A DNA stretch of 16,163 bases, from positions 1 to 16,163 of the forward strand of contig VBEQ01000156.1 of NCBI GenBank assembly GCA_005881235.1. The letters run 5' to 3'. A program made the position numbers and the translations under genes. The number at the start of each line of letters is the position of its first letter. Positions within the stretch are counted from its first letter, which is position 1. Below, piece after piece: positions 8,077 to 14,443 of this stretch. The notes under the pieces are model-generated. The model saw nothing but the letters and a program-made list of their open reading frames with translations, ran no database searches and was not told the origin of the DNA. This DNA comes from Chloroflexota bacterium. Lineage in GTDB: Bacteria; Chloroflexota; Dormibacteria; CF-121.

Positions 8077-9111
8077 ATGCGTGCCCCATTTCGGGTTGCC
8101 GTAATCGGCCTCGGCAACGTGGGCGGGGCGCTCGCTCGGCGGTTGGTCGACGATGCCGACCGGATCACGATGGCCGCCGGCCGGCCGATCGCCCTCGAAG
8201 GCATCGCGGTGGCCCACCCGGAGGGCCGCCGGGCGCCCGCGCCGCTACTGCTCGCGGCGCAGTTGCTGGCGCAGCGGCAGCTCGATGCCATCGTCGAGGT
8301 GATGGGCGGCCTCGAGCCTGCCTCTACCTATATAAGTACGGCGTTACAGGCTGGCCGGCAGGTGATCACGGCCAACAAGCAGCTGGTCGCCGCGCAGGGT
8401 CCGCCGCTCGCCTGTCTCGGGCCGCTTCGCTTCGAAGCCTCGGTCGCCAGTGCGATCCCGATCATCGAAACACTGGCGGACACGCTTGCTGCGGACCGGA
8501 TCGGATCGATCATGGGCATCCTCAACGGCACGACGAACTCGATCCTCGCGGCGATGGCCGGCGGGGCGAGCTACGCCGATGCACTGGCCGATGCCCGGCG
8601 CCGCGGCCTGGCCGAAGCCGACCCCAGCGCGGACGTCGACGCCCACGATCCGGCTGCCAAGCTCGCCATCCTCGCGATGCTGGCCTTCCGAAGGCGCATC
8701 GACCCGTCCCAGATCGTGCGCGTCGGAATCCGCGACGTGGGAGCCGACCAAATCGAGAATGGTCGCCGGCGTGGATTCGTGATCAAGCTCATCGCGGCGG
8801 CGACGACTGACGATGGTGGGAGCATCCAGGCCGACGTCCGTCCGCGACTGGTTCCCGCTGATGCGCCGATGGCGCGCGTTCACGGCGCGATGAATGCCAT
8901 TGCGGTCGATGCCGAGTACGCCGGATCGCTGCTCTTCGAAGGACCAGGCGCGGGCCCAGACGCCGCCGCCAGCGCGGTGCTCGCCGACTTGATTCGGGCC
9001 GCGAAAGACGTGCCCGCGTCAGCTGGGTCGCTGCTCGCCACCCTGGCCGATGCGCCGCCGGCCACCGTCTTCCCCCTCGGGCCTACGGCCCAATATCCTG
9101 CGGCGTCATGA
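8077..9111 (+). CDS. hom: Homoserine dehydrogenase, ACT-less short form
   Basis: This 344-residue enzyme reduces aspartate semialdehyde to homoserine with NAD(P)H, the branch point to threonine and methionine. The Rossmann motif VIGLGNVGGALA is at 9-20, VITANKQLVA with K101 at 96-105, MGILNGTTNSIL at 146-157, GLAEADPSADVDAHDPAAKLAILA at 177-200 (E180, D191 and catalytic K195), and GPGAGPDAAASAVLADLI near 289-306. Most bacterial Hom proteins are ~430 residues with a C-terminal ACT domain; that domain is absent here, so threonine feedback through it is not expected. The segment between TANK and RFEASV is a few residues shorter than usual, and the usual GG after SV is replaced (ASVASAIP). The stop is 13 bp before trpE. 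The call is firm. Confidence 0.94.
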   Translation: MRAPFRVAVIGLGNVGGALARRLVDDADRITMAAGRPIALEGIAVAHPEGRRAPAPLLLAAQLLAQRQLDAIVEVMGGLEPASTYISTALQAGRQVITANKQLVAAQGPPLACLGPLRFEASVASAIPIIETLADTLAADRIGSIMGILNGTTNSILAAMAGGASYADALADARRRGLAEADPSADVDAHDPAAKLAILAMLAFRRRIDPSQIVRVGIRDVGADQIENGRRRGFVIKLIAAATTDDGGSIQADVRPRLVPADAPMARVHGAMNAIAVDAEYAGSLLFEGPGAGPDAAASAVLADLIRAAKDVPASAGSLLATLADAPPATVFPLGPTAQYPAAS

Positions 9112-9124
9112 TGGCGAGGACCAG

Positions 9125-10597
9125 GTGACGGTCTCGTTGACGCTCGACCAGGTCAAGGAGCGCGCTCGCCGCGCGCCGATGGTCCCGATTTTCCGCGACA
9201 TGCTCTCGGACGCGCTGACGCCAGTCACGGCATACGCGGCGCTGGCGGCCGATGGTCCAGCCTATCTCCTGGAGAGCGTCGAACGCGGGGAACAACTCGG
9301 CCGTTATTCCTTCGTTGCGGCGGACCCCATGGCGATCGTCTCGATCGGGGACGGTCGCGCCACGGTGCAGGATGCCAGCGGGCGGCGCGATCTCGAGGGA
9401 AGCGATCCGCTACGCGCGCTCGAGGCGTACCTGCAGACATTTGCCGCGGAGCCGGCGGAAGGCCTTCCCGAAGGGTTTTGCGGCGGCGCCGTCGGCTACC
9501 TCGGTTACGAAGCGGCCCGCTACCTCGAGCGCCTCCCGCTGCCCGACGCGGACCCACTGAAGGTGGCCGACGGCGTGTTTGTCATCACCGACACCCTCGC
9601 CTGTTTCGACCACGTCCGACACCGGTTGAAACTCGTGACGCACGTCCGTACGCAGCGGCCGCCGATCGAATCGCGCTACACCGAAGCGCTGGCGCGGATC
9701 GATGACCTGGCGCGCCGGCTGAACCGTACCATTCGCCTGCGCGCCCTCGAACCGGCCGACCGTCCGGCGAACGTCAACCTCGAGGGTCACGTCTCCCAGC
9801 CGGAGTTCTTCAAAGCCGTCGAAAAGGCGAAATCGCACATCCTGGCGGGGGACATCTATCAGGTACAGATCGCGCAGCGGTTCACCACGCCGCTGCAGGC
9901 CGAGGCCTTCGACGTCTACCGCCTGTTACGGGCGCTGAACCCATCGCCCTACATGTATTTCCTCAAGCTGCCCGCCAGCACCATCATCGGGACCTCGCCG
10001 GAAATCCTGGTCACGGTGCAGGGTCGCAATGTGCGCTACCGCCCGATCGCGGGCACCCGCCGCCGGGGCCGCGATGCCGCCGCGGACCAGCGGATGGAGG
10101 ACGAACTCCGTTCGAGCGAAAAAGAACGTGCCGAGCACGTCATGCTCGTCGACCTCGGACGCAACGACCTGGGACGAGTCTGCGAGACGGGCAGCGTCAA
10201 AGTGACCGAATTGATGACCGTCGAACGCTACTCGCACGTGATGCACCTGGTCTCCAACATCACCGGACGATTGCGCGCCGACTGTCGTCCGATGGACGCG
10301 TTGCGGGCAACGTTCCCGGCGGGCACCGTGACGGGCGCGCCGAAGATCCGGGCGATGGAGATCATCGCCGAGCTCGAACGGGAGCGGCGCGGCGTCTACG
10401 CGGGGGCGATCGGTTATCTCAGCTTCACCGGTGACCTCGACACCTGCATCGCGATCCGAACCATGGTCGTGAAGGATGGTCTCGCTACGGTCCAGGCGGC
10501 CGCCGGCATCGTCGCCGACTCCATCCCCGAGGAAGAGTACCTAGAGACCCGCAACAAAGCGTCTGCGCTCCTGCAGGCGCTCGCGGCGGCAGGCTGA
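9125..10597 (+). CDS. trpE: Anthranilate synthase component I
   Basis: This 490-residue protein makes anthranilate from chorismate, using ammonia delivered by TrpG. The tryptophan feedback motif LLES is at 48-51 with RYSFVAADP at 60-68. The chorismate-binding domain shows GDIYQVQIAQRF (242-253), GTSPEIL (289-295), PIAGTRRRG (307-315), DLGRNDLGRV (343-352), PAGTVTGAPKIRAME (398-412) and the Mg-binding region EEEYLET (469-475). Length and LLES favour TrpE over PabB. The frame is open further upstream, but that part would sit inside hom. GTG 9125 has GAGGA 4 nt upstream; TTG 9137 with AGGTGA 8 nt before it is an alternative. No leader peptide or attenuator fits in the 13-bp gap to hom, so the operon is hom-trpE-trpG or starts inside hom. 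Confidence 0.96.
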   Translation: MTVSLTLDQVKERARRAPMVPIFRDMLSDALTPVTAYAALAADGPAYLLESVERGEQLGRYSFVAADPMAIVSIGDGRATVQDASGRRDLEGSDPLRALEAYLQTFAAEPAEGLPEGFCGGAVGYLGYEAARYLERLPLPDADPLKVADGVFVITDTLACFDHVRHRLKLVTHVRTQRPPIESRYTEALARIDDLARRLNRTIRLRALEPADRPANVNLEGHVSQPEFFKAVEKAKSHILAGDIYQVQIAQRFTTPLQAEAFDVYRLLRALNPSPYMYFLKLPASTIIGTSPEILVTVQGRNVRYRPIAGTRRRGRDAAADQRMEDELRSSEKERAEHVMLVDLGRNDLGRVCETGSVKVTELMTVERYSHVMHLVSNITGRLRADCRPMDALRATFPAGTVTGAPKIRAMEIIAELERERRGVYAGAIGYLSFTGDLDTCIAIRTMVVKDGLATVQAAAGIVADSIPEEEYLETRNKASALLQALAAAG

Positions 10598-10598
10598 A

Positions 10599-11228
10599 AT
10601 GGAGTCCAGGGGCATCGTGCTGGTGATCGATAACTACGACTCGTTCACCTACAACCTGGTGCAGTACCTCGGTGAGCTCGGCGAGCGCGTCGCGGTCCGC
10701 CGCAACAACGAGATCACCCTCGGAGAAGTCTCGGACCTGCGGCCGGTTGCGGCCGTTCTCTCACCCGGGCCGGGAACACCGGGCGACGCCGGCATCTGCA
10801 AGGATCTTCTTCTCGAGCTGGGCCCCACGCTGCCGACGCTCGGGGTCTGCCTCGGCCACCAGTGCCTCGGCGAGGCGTATGGCGGCCAGGTGCGTCGGGC
10901 GGCGCAGGTGATGCATGGAAAGGTCTCGCGTATCCTTCACCGCGAACAATCCGTCTTTCGCGGGCTACCCAGCCCGTTTACGGCGACCCGCTATCACTCT
11001 CTCGTCGTGGAGCGCGACGACCTGCCGGCCGACCTCGAGGTCACCGCGTGGACCGAGGATGGCACGGTCATGGGATTGCGGCACCGGCAGCATCCGCTCG
11101 CCGGCGTGCAGTTCCATCCTGAGGCCATCCTGACCGAGCATGGCCACCAGTTGCTCGGCAATTTTCTGCAGGACGCGCGTGCCTGGCGGAATATGCGTGC
11201 CACTATCCGTGATCCGATTGCGGAATAG
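10599..11228 (+). CDS. trpG: Anthranilate synthase component II (glutamine amidotransferase)
   Basis: This 209-residue class I glutamine amidotransferase frees ammonia from glutamine for TrpE. It has the family opening VIDNYDSFTYNLVQYLGELG (9-28), the oxyanion-hole motif SPGPGTPGDAG (55-65), nucleophile C84 in GVCLGHQCLGEAYGG, RYHSLVVE (131-138) and the catalytic pair H173/E175 in GVQFHPEAILTEHG. The same protein often also serves para-aminobenzoate synthesis (PabA), which cannot be excluded. ATG 10599 lies 1 bp after the trpE stop; GTG 10617 (VLVIDNYDS) is an alternative nearer the usual family start. The remaining trp genes are not in the window. Confidence 0.95.
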   Translation: MESRGIVLVIDNYDSFTYNLVQYLGELGERVAVRRNNEITLGEVSDLRPVAAVLSPGPGTPGDAGICKDLLLELGPTLPTLGVCLGHQCLGEAYGGQVRRAAQVMHGKVSRILHREQSVFRGLPSPFTATRYHSLVVERDDLPADLEVTAWTEDGTVMGLRHRQHPLAGVQFHPEAILTEHGHQLLGNFLQDARAWRNMRATIRDPIAE

Positions 11229-11328
11229 GCGCGGCGATCCGGGTGTTGAATCAGGGTGTGCGACCTAATCAAAGACACCGTCACACTTTTGTAGCCAGCG
11301 TCCGATGCTTTCGAAGTAGTGGGCCAGT

Positions 11329-11757
11329 ATGCTTTCGCACGTGAAGTTAGCATCGAATCGCGAGCGGCCGCGGATCGCCATCATCGCCCATGACGGCAAG
11401 AAGGCGGACCTGGTCGCGTTTGCCACGTTCAACCGCAGCCGCCTCCAGGAAGATGACATCGTCGCCACGGGCGCGACCGGGGACCTGCTGCGCGACAAAG
11501 TCGGGCTCGACGTCGAGCGCGTGACTGCCGGACCGCACGGTGGCGACGTTCAGATCGCCAGCCGCGTCGTCGAGGGCGACATCGATGCTGTCCTCTTCAT
11601 GGTGGATCCGCTGGACAAGCATCCGCACGATCCCGACATCCAGACCTTGCTTCGAATCTGCAATGTCTGCAACATCCCGCTGGCGACGAACATCGCCACC
11701 GCGGATGTGCTGATCAGTTCGCCGCTGCTGCAGGAGTTCCGAGCCGCCGCGAGCTGA
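11329..11757 (+). CDS. mgsA: Methylglyoxal synthase
   Basis: This 142-residue protein converts dihydroxyacetone phosphate to methylglyoxal and phosphate, a bypass of lower glycolysis that relieves sugar-phosphate build-up. Motifs: IAIIAHDGKKADLVAF (16-31) with H21, VATGATGDLL (45-54), AGPHGGDVQIASRV (67-80) with the catalytic Asp at 73, VLFMVDPLDKHPHDPDIQTLLR (from 88) with H100 and D103, and IPLATNIATADVLI (116-129). This full set separates it from other MGS-like domain proteins such as CarB and PurH. The length is normal. ATG 11329 has no SD; GTG 11341 is a possible alternative. It lies 100 bp after trpG, so it may have its own promoter, though none is convincing. A bidirectional-looking terminator follows 16 bp after its stop. 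Confidence 0.93.
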   Translation: MLSHVKLASNRERPRIAIIAHDGKKADLVAFATFNRSRLQEDDIVATGATGDLLRDKVGLDVERVTAGPHGGDVQIASRVVEGDIDAVLFMVDPLDKHPHDPDIQTLLRICNVCNIPLATNIATADVLISSPLLQEFRAAAS

Positions 11758-11773
11758 CGCCCTACTCCCTCCC

Positions 11774-11822
11774 TTGACAAGGACTGGGCCCGACGCGCAC
11801 GGGCCCAGCCTTGTTTGTCAAT
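11774..11822. terminator. Bidirectional intrinsic terminator between mgsA and the convergent repeat-protein gene
   Basis: CTGGGCCCG (11784-11792) pairs with CGGGCCCAG (11800-11808) around a 7-base loop. The arms extend outward as TTGACAAGG on the left and CCTTGTTTGTCAA on the right, giving an almost complete inverted repeat over 49 bp. The right side carries a T-rich tract for plus-strand transcripts. The left side reads CCTTGTCAA on the minus strand, a weaker tract. Its place between convergent genes fits a shared terminator. Confidence 0.75.
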
Positions 11823-11837
11823 TGGTGGCGCGTGTCG

Positions 11838-12209
11838 TTAGGGAACCGTCGGGCGCTGGCCCGCGTTCTCCTGTGCTTCACGCGCGGCGCTCTCGCCCTG
11901 CTCGTGCGCAGCGTTCTCGTTCGGCGTGAATTTTCCCGATCCGCCGCCTGGCCGCTGGCCGGCGTTCTCCTGGGCCTCGACGGTGGCGCTTTCACCGGCC
12001 TCGTGGGTCGCGTCCTCGTTGGACTTGAAGGTCCCGGCGCTGGCGCTCGGACTCGCCGATGCGGCGGCCAGCTGGTTCGTCGATCCCGTGTTCGCCGCCG
12101 TGGCGGCGAGCGGACCGGCCAGTGTGGCCCCGATCACGCCGCCCGCGATCAGGGATCCGGCGACGCCGGCGATCGTAATGATGCGTTGCGTTGGAGTGAT
12201 GCTTCTCAC
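11838..12209 (-). CDS. Unrecognised small exported protein with two 28-residue repeats
   Basis: From GTG 12209 this is a 123-residue protein. Residues ~9-38 (IITIAGVAGSLIAGGVIGATLAG) are hydrophobic and form a signal peptide or N-terminal anchor, with a possible cleavage site near ATAA. A Ser/Ala/Pro linker follows (50-59), then two repeats at 60-87 and 93-120 that are identical at 20 of 28 positions. Their shared core is NE-x-A-x-HE-x-GESA-x-x-EAQENAGQRP. The repeats are charged and likely helical and surface-exposed. I do not recognise the family and propose no function. The start is uncertain: GTG 12209 lies inside a perfect SD (AAGGAGGTGA), whose proper spacing would instead select an ATC codon at 12200; a GTG at 12257 is also in frame. 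It runs 84 bp downstream of thrB, so it could be co-transcribed. Confidence 0.65.
   Translation of the reverse strand: MRSITPTQRIITIAGVAGSLIAGGVIGATLAGPLAATAANTGSTNQLAAASASPSASAGTFKSNEDATHEAGESATVEAQENAGQRPGGGSGKFTPNENAAHEQGESAAREAQENAGQRPTVP
11850..12032 (-). repeat. Tandem 84-bp coding repeat (period 99 bp)
   Basis: The copies are at 11850-11933 and 11949-12032. They encode the two 28-residue repeats of the small exported protein. The DNA copies are clearly related but diverged (for example GCGTTCTCCTG is in both), so this is an old duplication kept under protein-level selection rather than a recent slippage event. Confidence 0.8.
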
Positions 12210-12215
12210 CTCCTT
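12206..12215 (-). promoter_or_regulatory. Perfect Shine-Dalgarno AAGGAGGTGA before the repeat-protein gene
   Basis: On the minus strand the sequence reads AAGGAGGTGAGAAGCATC. The SD is the full anti-16S complement, the strongest seen in the window. The only codon at the usual 7-9 nt distance is ATC (12200-12198). A five-codon minigene ATG-AGA-AGG-AGG-TGA (12220 to 12206) also runs through it, its TGA overlapping the GTG at 12209. Confidence 0.6.
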
Positions 12216-12293
12216 CTCATCTGAAATGGCAGGCGTGGAGAATGCAGACCTCCACACTGGGCCCAGTCTGCCCGGGCGAACCTTTCAGAAGGA

Positions 12294-13199
12294 TTACAGG
12301 GAGGGCTGGCTGGCGCCCCGGGTGGCGGCTTTCAAGGTGGTCACCCTCCCCTTGATGCCATGTGAGCCTGCCGCCCGGCTCATCGCGCTGCCGACCGCCG
12401 CCAGGTTCCGATCCGCGATCGCGACGACGCTCCCTCCGGCGCCGCTGAGCGCGGCCCCCAGGGCTCCCGCCTGCTCGGCTGCCGCGATGGTGTCATCGAG
12501 ATAGGGATAAGCGCGCGCGCGACCGGGCTGGTGCAGGCGGTCGTCCATCGCGCTCGCGACCAGGGAGCGATCTTTGCGGGAGCAGGCGAGCACCCACTCG
12601 GCGACGCGGCCGAGGTTGAAGACAGCATCCTCGCGCGCCGGGCGGCGCGGCACCAGGCGACGGGCTTCGCGCGTGGGGGAGAGGCCCTTCGGCACGAACA
12701 CGACGGCCCGCCAGCCTGACGGCCAATCGAGGCGGTGGACGCGCACCCCGCCGTCCTCGATGACGGCGATGCAGAAGCCGCCATGGAGGGCGGCCGCCAG
12801 GTTGTCACCGTGGCCTTCGAGTGGGACCGCCAGCTCGAGGACGCGTTGCGCCGCCATTCGGAGGCCGCGCAATTTCGCCCCCAGCATGATCCCGGCGATG
12901 ATGGCGGCGGCACTGCTGCCCAGGCCGCGACCGATGGGAATCTCGTTTCTGACGCGAAGTTCGAGGCCATCCAGCGGGCGGCTCCATCCATCGAACGGCT
13001 CCTGGGCCGCGCGGACGATCAAGTTTCGGCGATTCAACGGCACCTCCGCGGCGCCCTCGCCGGCCCAGCTGATCGTCGTCTTTGCCGACTCGCGCCCCTC
13101 GACCGTGAGGTGCAGGTCGAGAGCCAGTGCCAGAACATCGAAGCCCGGTCCGAGGTTGGCCGACGAGGCCGGCACCCGCACCGCGGCGGTTTTGGGCAC
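12294..13199 (-). CDS. thrB: Homoserine kinase
   Basis: This 301-residue GHMP kinase phosphorylates homoserine to O-phosphohomoserine, the substrate of both threonine synthases in the window. Motifs: the N-terminal VRVPASSANLGPGFDVLALAL (from 7), the ATP-binding loop PIGRGLGSSAAAIIAG (88-103), LEGHGDNLAAALHGGF (127-142) and the C-terminal GHMP glycine loop GAALSGAGGSVVAI (248-261). Length is normal for ThrB. The GTG start lies 2 bp after the lysC stop with no SD, so translation is probably coupled to lysC. It is the last known gene of the thrC2-asd-lysC-thrB run. Confidence 0.95.
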   Translation of the reverse strand: MPKTAAVRVPASSANLGPGFDVLALALDLHLTVEGRESAKTTISWAGEGAAEVPLNRRNLIVRAAQEPFDGWSRPLDGLELRVRNEIPIGRGLGSSAAAIIAGIMLGAKLRGLRMAAQRVLELAVPLEGHGDNLAAALHGGFCIAVIEDGGVRVHRLDWPSGWRAVVFVPKGLSPTREARRLVPRRPAREDAVFNLGRVAEWVLACSRKDRSLVASAMDDRLHQPGRARAYPYLDDTIAAAEQAGALGAALSGAGGSVVAIADRNLAAVGSAMSRAAGSHGIKGRVTTLKAATRGASQPSL

Positions 13200-13201
13200 A
13201 G

Positions 13202-13675
13202 CTAAAGCTTGAACGCCTCGTGCAGCGCCGCGACCGCGTCTTTCACCCGCTTGGCATCGATGATGCAGGTGATGCGCACTTCCGACGTCGAGATCATCTC
13301 GATGTTGATCCCGTGGTCGGACAGGGTCCGGAACATGGTCGCGGCCACGCCAGGTTGTCCACGGATGCCGCTGCCGATGACGGACACCTTGGCGAGGCCG
13401 TTCTGCGCCAGCACGGTGCGGGCGCCGATCTGTTGCGCGACGCCCTGGAGGATGCGCTCCGCCTGCTTGCCGTCCCCGGACGACACCGTGAACGACATGT
13501 CAGTCACTCCTTCGTGGCTGGCGGTCTGCACGATGACATCGGCGGCGATGTCGGCTTCCGCCAGCGGCGCGAAGATCGCGGCCGCGATGCCCGGGCGATC
13601 GGGCACACCAACGACCGAGAGCCGGGCGACGTGCTCTTCGTGGGCAATGCCCCGCACCCGATTTCGGTCTTCCAT
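13202..13675 (-). CDS. lysC: Aspartate kinase beta subunit from an in-frame internal start
   Basis: GGAGGAGG (13681-13688, minus strand) stands 5 nt before ATG 13675, which is codon 257 of lysC. Translation there gives a 157-residue protein holding just the two ACT domains. In-frame alpha/beta aspartokinases of this form are established for Bacillus, Corynebacterium and Thermus, where alpha2beta2 complexes bind the feedback amino acid. The position, just before the first ACT domain, is the same as in those systems. It is inferred from the sequence alone. Confidence 0.65.
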   Translation of the reverse strand: MEDRNRVRGIAHEEHVARLSVVGVPDRPGIAAAIFAPLAEADIAADVIVQTASHEGVTDMSFTVSSGDGKQAERILQGVAQQIGARTVLAQNGLAKVSVIGSGIRGQPGVAATMFRTLSDHGINIEMISTSEVRITCIIDAKRVKDAVAALHEAFKL

Positions 13676-14443
13676 GATCGCCTCCTCCGAACAGATGATG
13701 GTACCCGCCCCGGCATGGAAGCTCGAGCGAACGTGCAGCTCCATAGCGTAGGCCTCGGCGATCTCGACCGCCCTCGGATGCATCACGCGCGCGCCGGCGC
13801 TGGCCAGCTCGAGCATCTCCGGGTAGGCGATATGGGGCAGCAATCGCGCATTCGGCACGAATCGTGGATCCGCGGTGTAGATGCCGCGCACGTCGGTGAA
13901 GATCTCGCAGGCCTGCGCCTTGAGCGCGGCGGCAAGCGCCACGGCCGTCGTGTCCGAGCCACCGCGTCCCAGCGTCGTCACCTCCATCTCGTCGCCCATG
14001 CCCTGGAAGCCGGCCACGACCACCACATTCCCGGCGGCGAGCTCCCGCTCGATCCGTCCCGGCGTCAGCCCGACGATGCGCGCCTTCGCGTGGCGCCGGT
14101 CGGTCTGGATGCCGGCTTGAAATCCGAGCAGCGACACCGCTGGGACACCGAGCTCGGTGAGCGCCATCGACATCAGCGGCGCGGAGACGCCTTCCCCGGT
14201 GGAGAGCAGCAGGTCGAGCTCGCGCGCAGCCGGGTCTTTCGCCACCCGTGACGCCAGCGTGAGGAGGCGGTCGGTCGAATCGCCCATGGCGCTGACCACG
14301 ACGACGACGTCGTAGCCCGCCCGCTGGCTGGCCGCGACACGCTTCGCCGCCCGCTTGATGCGGCCCGGAGTACCGATTGAAGAGCCACCGAACTTCTGGA
14401 CGAGCAGCGGCCTCGTCACGGACTCAGGGAGCGCGCTCAACAT
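13202..14443 (-). CDS. lysC: Aspartate kinase, alpha subunit (with two C-terminal ACT domains)
   Basis: This 413-residue protein phosphorylates aspartate, the entry step to lysine, threonine and methionine. The kinase domain shows VQKFGGSSIG (15-24), VVSAMGDSTDRLL (49-61), LLLSTGEGVSAPL (78-90), LGRGGSDTTAVALAAAL (158-174) and FTDVRGIYTADPR (182-194). Two ACT regulatory domains follow at ~273-340 (LSVVGVPDRPGIAAAIF; MSFTV) and ~352-413 (VSVIGSGIRGQPGVAATMF; ISTSEVRITCII), the usual place for lysine and/or threonine feedback. ATG 14443 has GGGAGG 3 nt upstream and overlaps the asd 3' end by 20 bp; GTG 14419 is an alternative. Residue M257 has its own strong ribosome site, so the gene probably also makes a separate beta subunit. 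Confidence 0.95.
   Translation of the reverse strand: MLSALPESVTRPLLVQKFGGSSIGTPGRIKRAAKRVAASQRAGYDVVVVVSAMGDSTDRLLTLASRVAKDPAARELDLLLSTGEGVSAPLMSMALTELGVPAVSLLGFQAGIQTDRRHAKARIVGLTPGRIERELAAGNVVVVAGFQGMGDEMEVTTLGRGGSDTTAVALAAALKAQACEIFTDVRGIYTADPRFVPNARLLPHIAYPEMLELASAGARVMHPRAVEIAEAYAMELHVRSSFHAGAGTIICSEEAIMEDRNRVRGIAHEEHVARLSVVGVPDRPGIAAAIFAPLAEADIAADVIVQTASHEGVTDMSFTVSSGDGKQAERILQGVAQQIGARTVLAQNGLAKVSVIGSGIRGQPGVAATMFRTLSDHGINIEMISTSEVRITCIIDAKRVKDAVAALHEAFKL
13681..13688 (-). promoter_or_regulatory. Internal ribosome binding site within lysC
   Basis: The minus strand reads GGAGGAGGCGATCATG, a strong SD with 5-nt spacing to an in-frame ATG inside lysC. The bases encode SEEAIM of the alpha subunit. 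Several neighbouring genes lack any SD, so such a signal inside a gene is notable. Confidence 0.6.

Noticed and set aside
9112..9124. trp leader peptide or attenuator before trpE
   Set aside because: The gap to hom is only 13 bp and holds no Trp-rich leader or hairpin.
11246..11271. TTGAAT / TAATCA as a promoter for mgsA
   Set aside because: The spacing is only about 14 bp, too short for a standard sigma-70 promoter.
11254..11296. GTGTG...CACAC followed by TTTT after trpG as a terminator
   Set aside because: Only five paired bases around a very long loop; too weak to call.
11774..11779. TTGACA as a consensus -35 box
   Set aside because: It is the outer arm of the terminator palindrome and has no -10 at proper distance.
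11811..12504. Plus-strand frames of 137 and 192 codons opposite the repeat protein
   Set aside because: They overlap each other, lack SD, and the minus frame has a signal-like segment, a perfect SD and conserved peptide repeats.
12574..13212. 212-codon plus-strand frame opposite thrB
   Set aside because: Antisense to homoserine kinase with all GHMP motifs; low-complexity translation.
13127..14251. 374-codon plus-strand frame opposite lysC
   Set aside because: Antisense shadow of a clear aspartokinase; rich in Arg, His, Asp and Gly with no motif.
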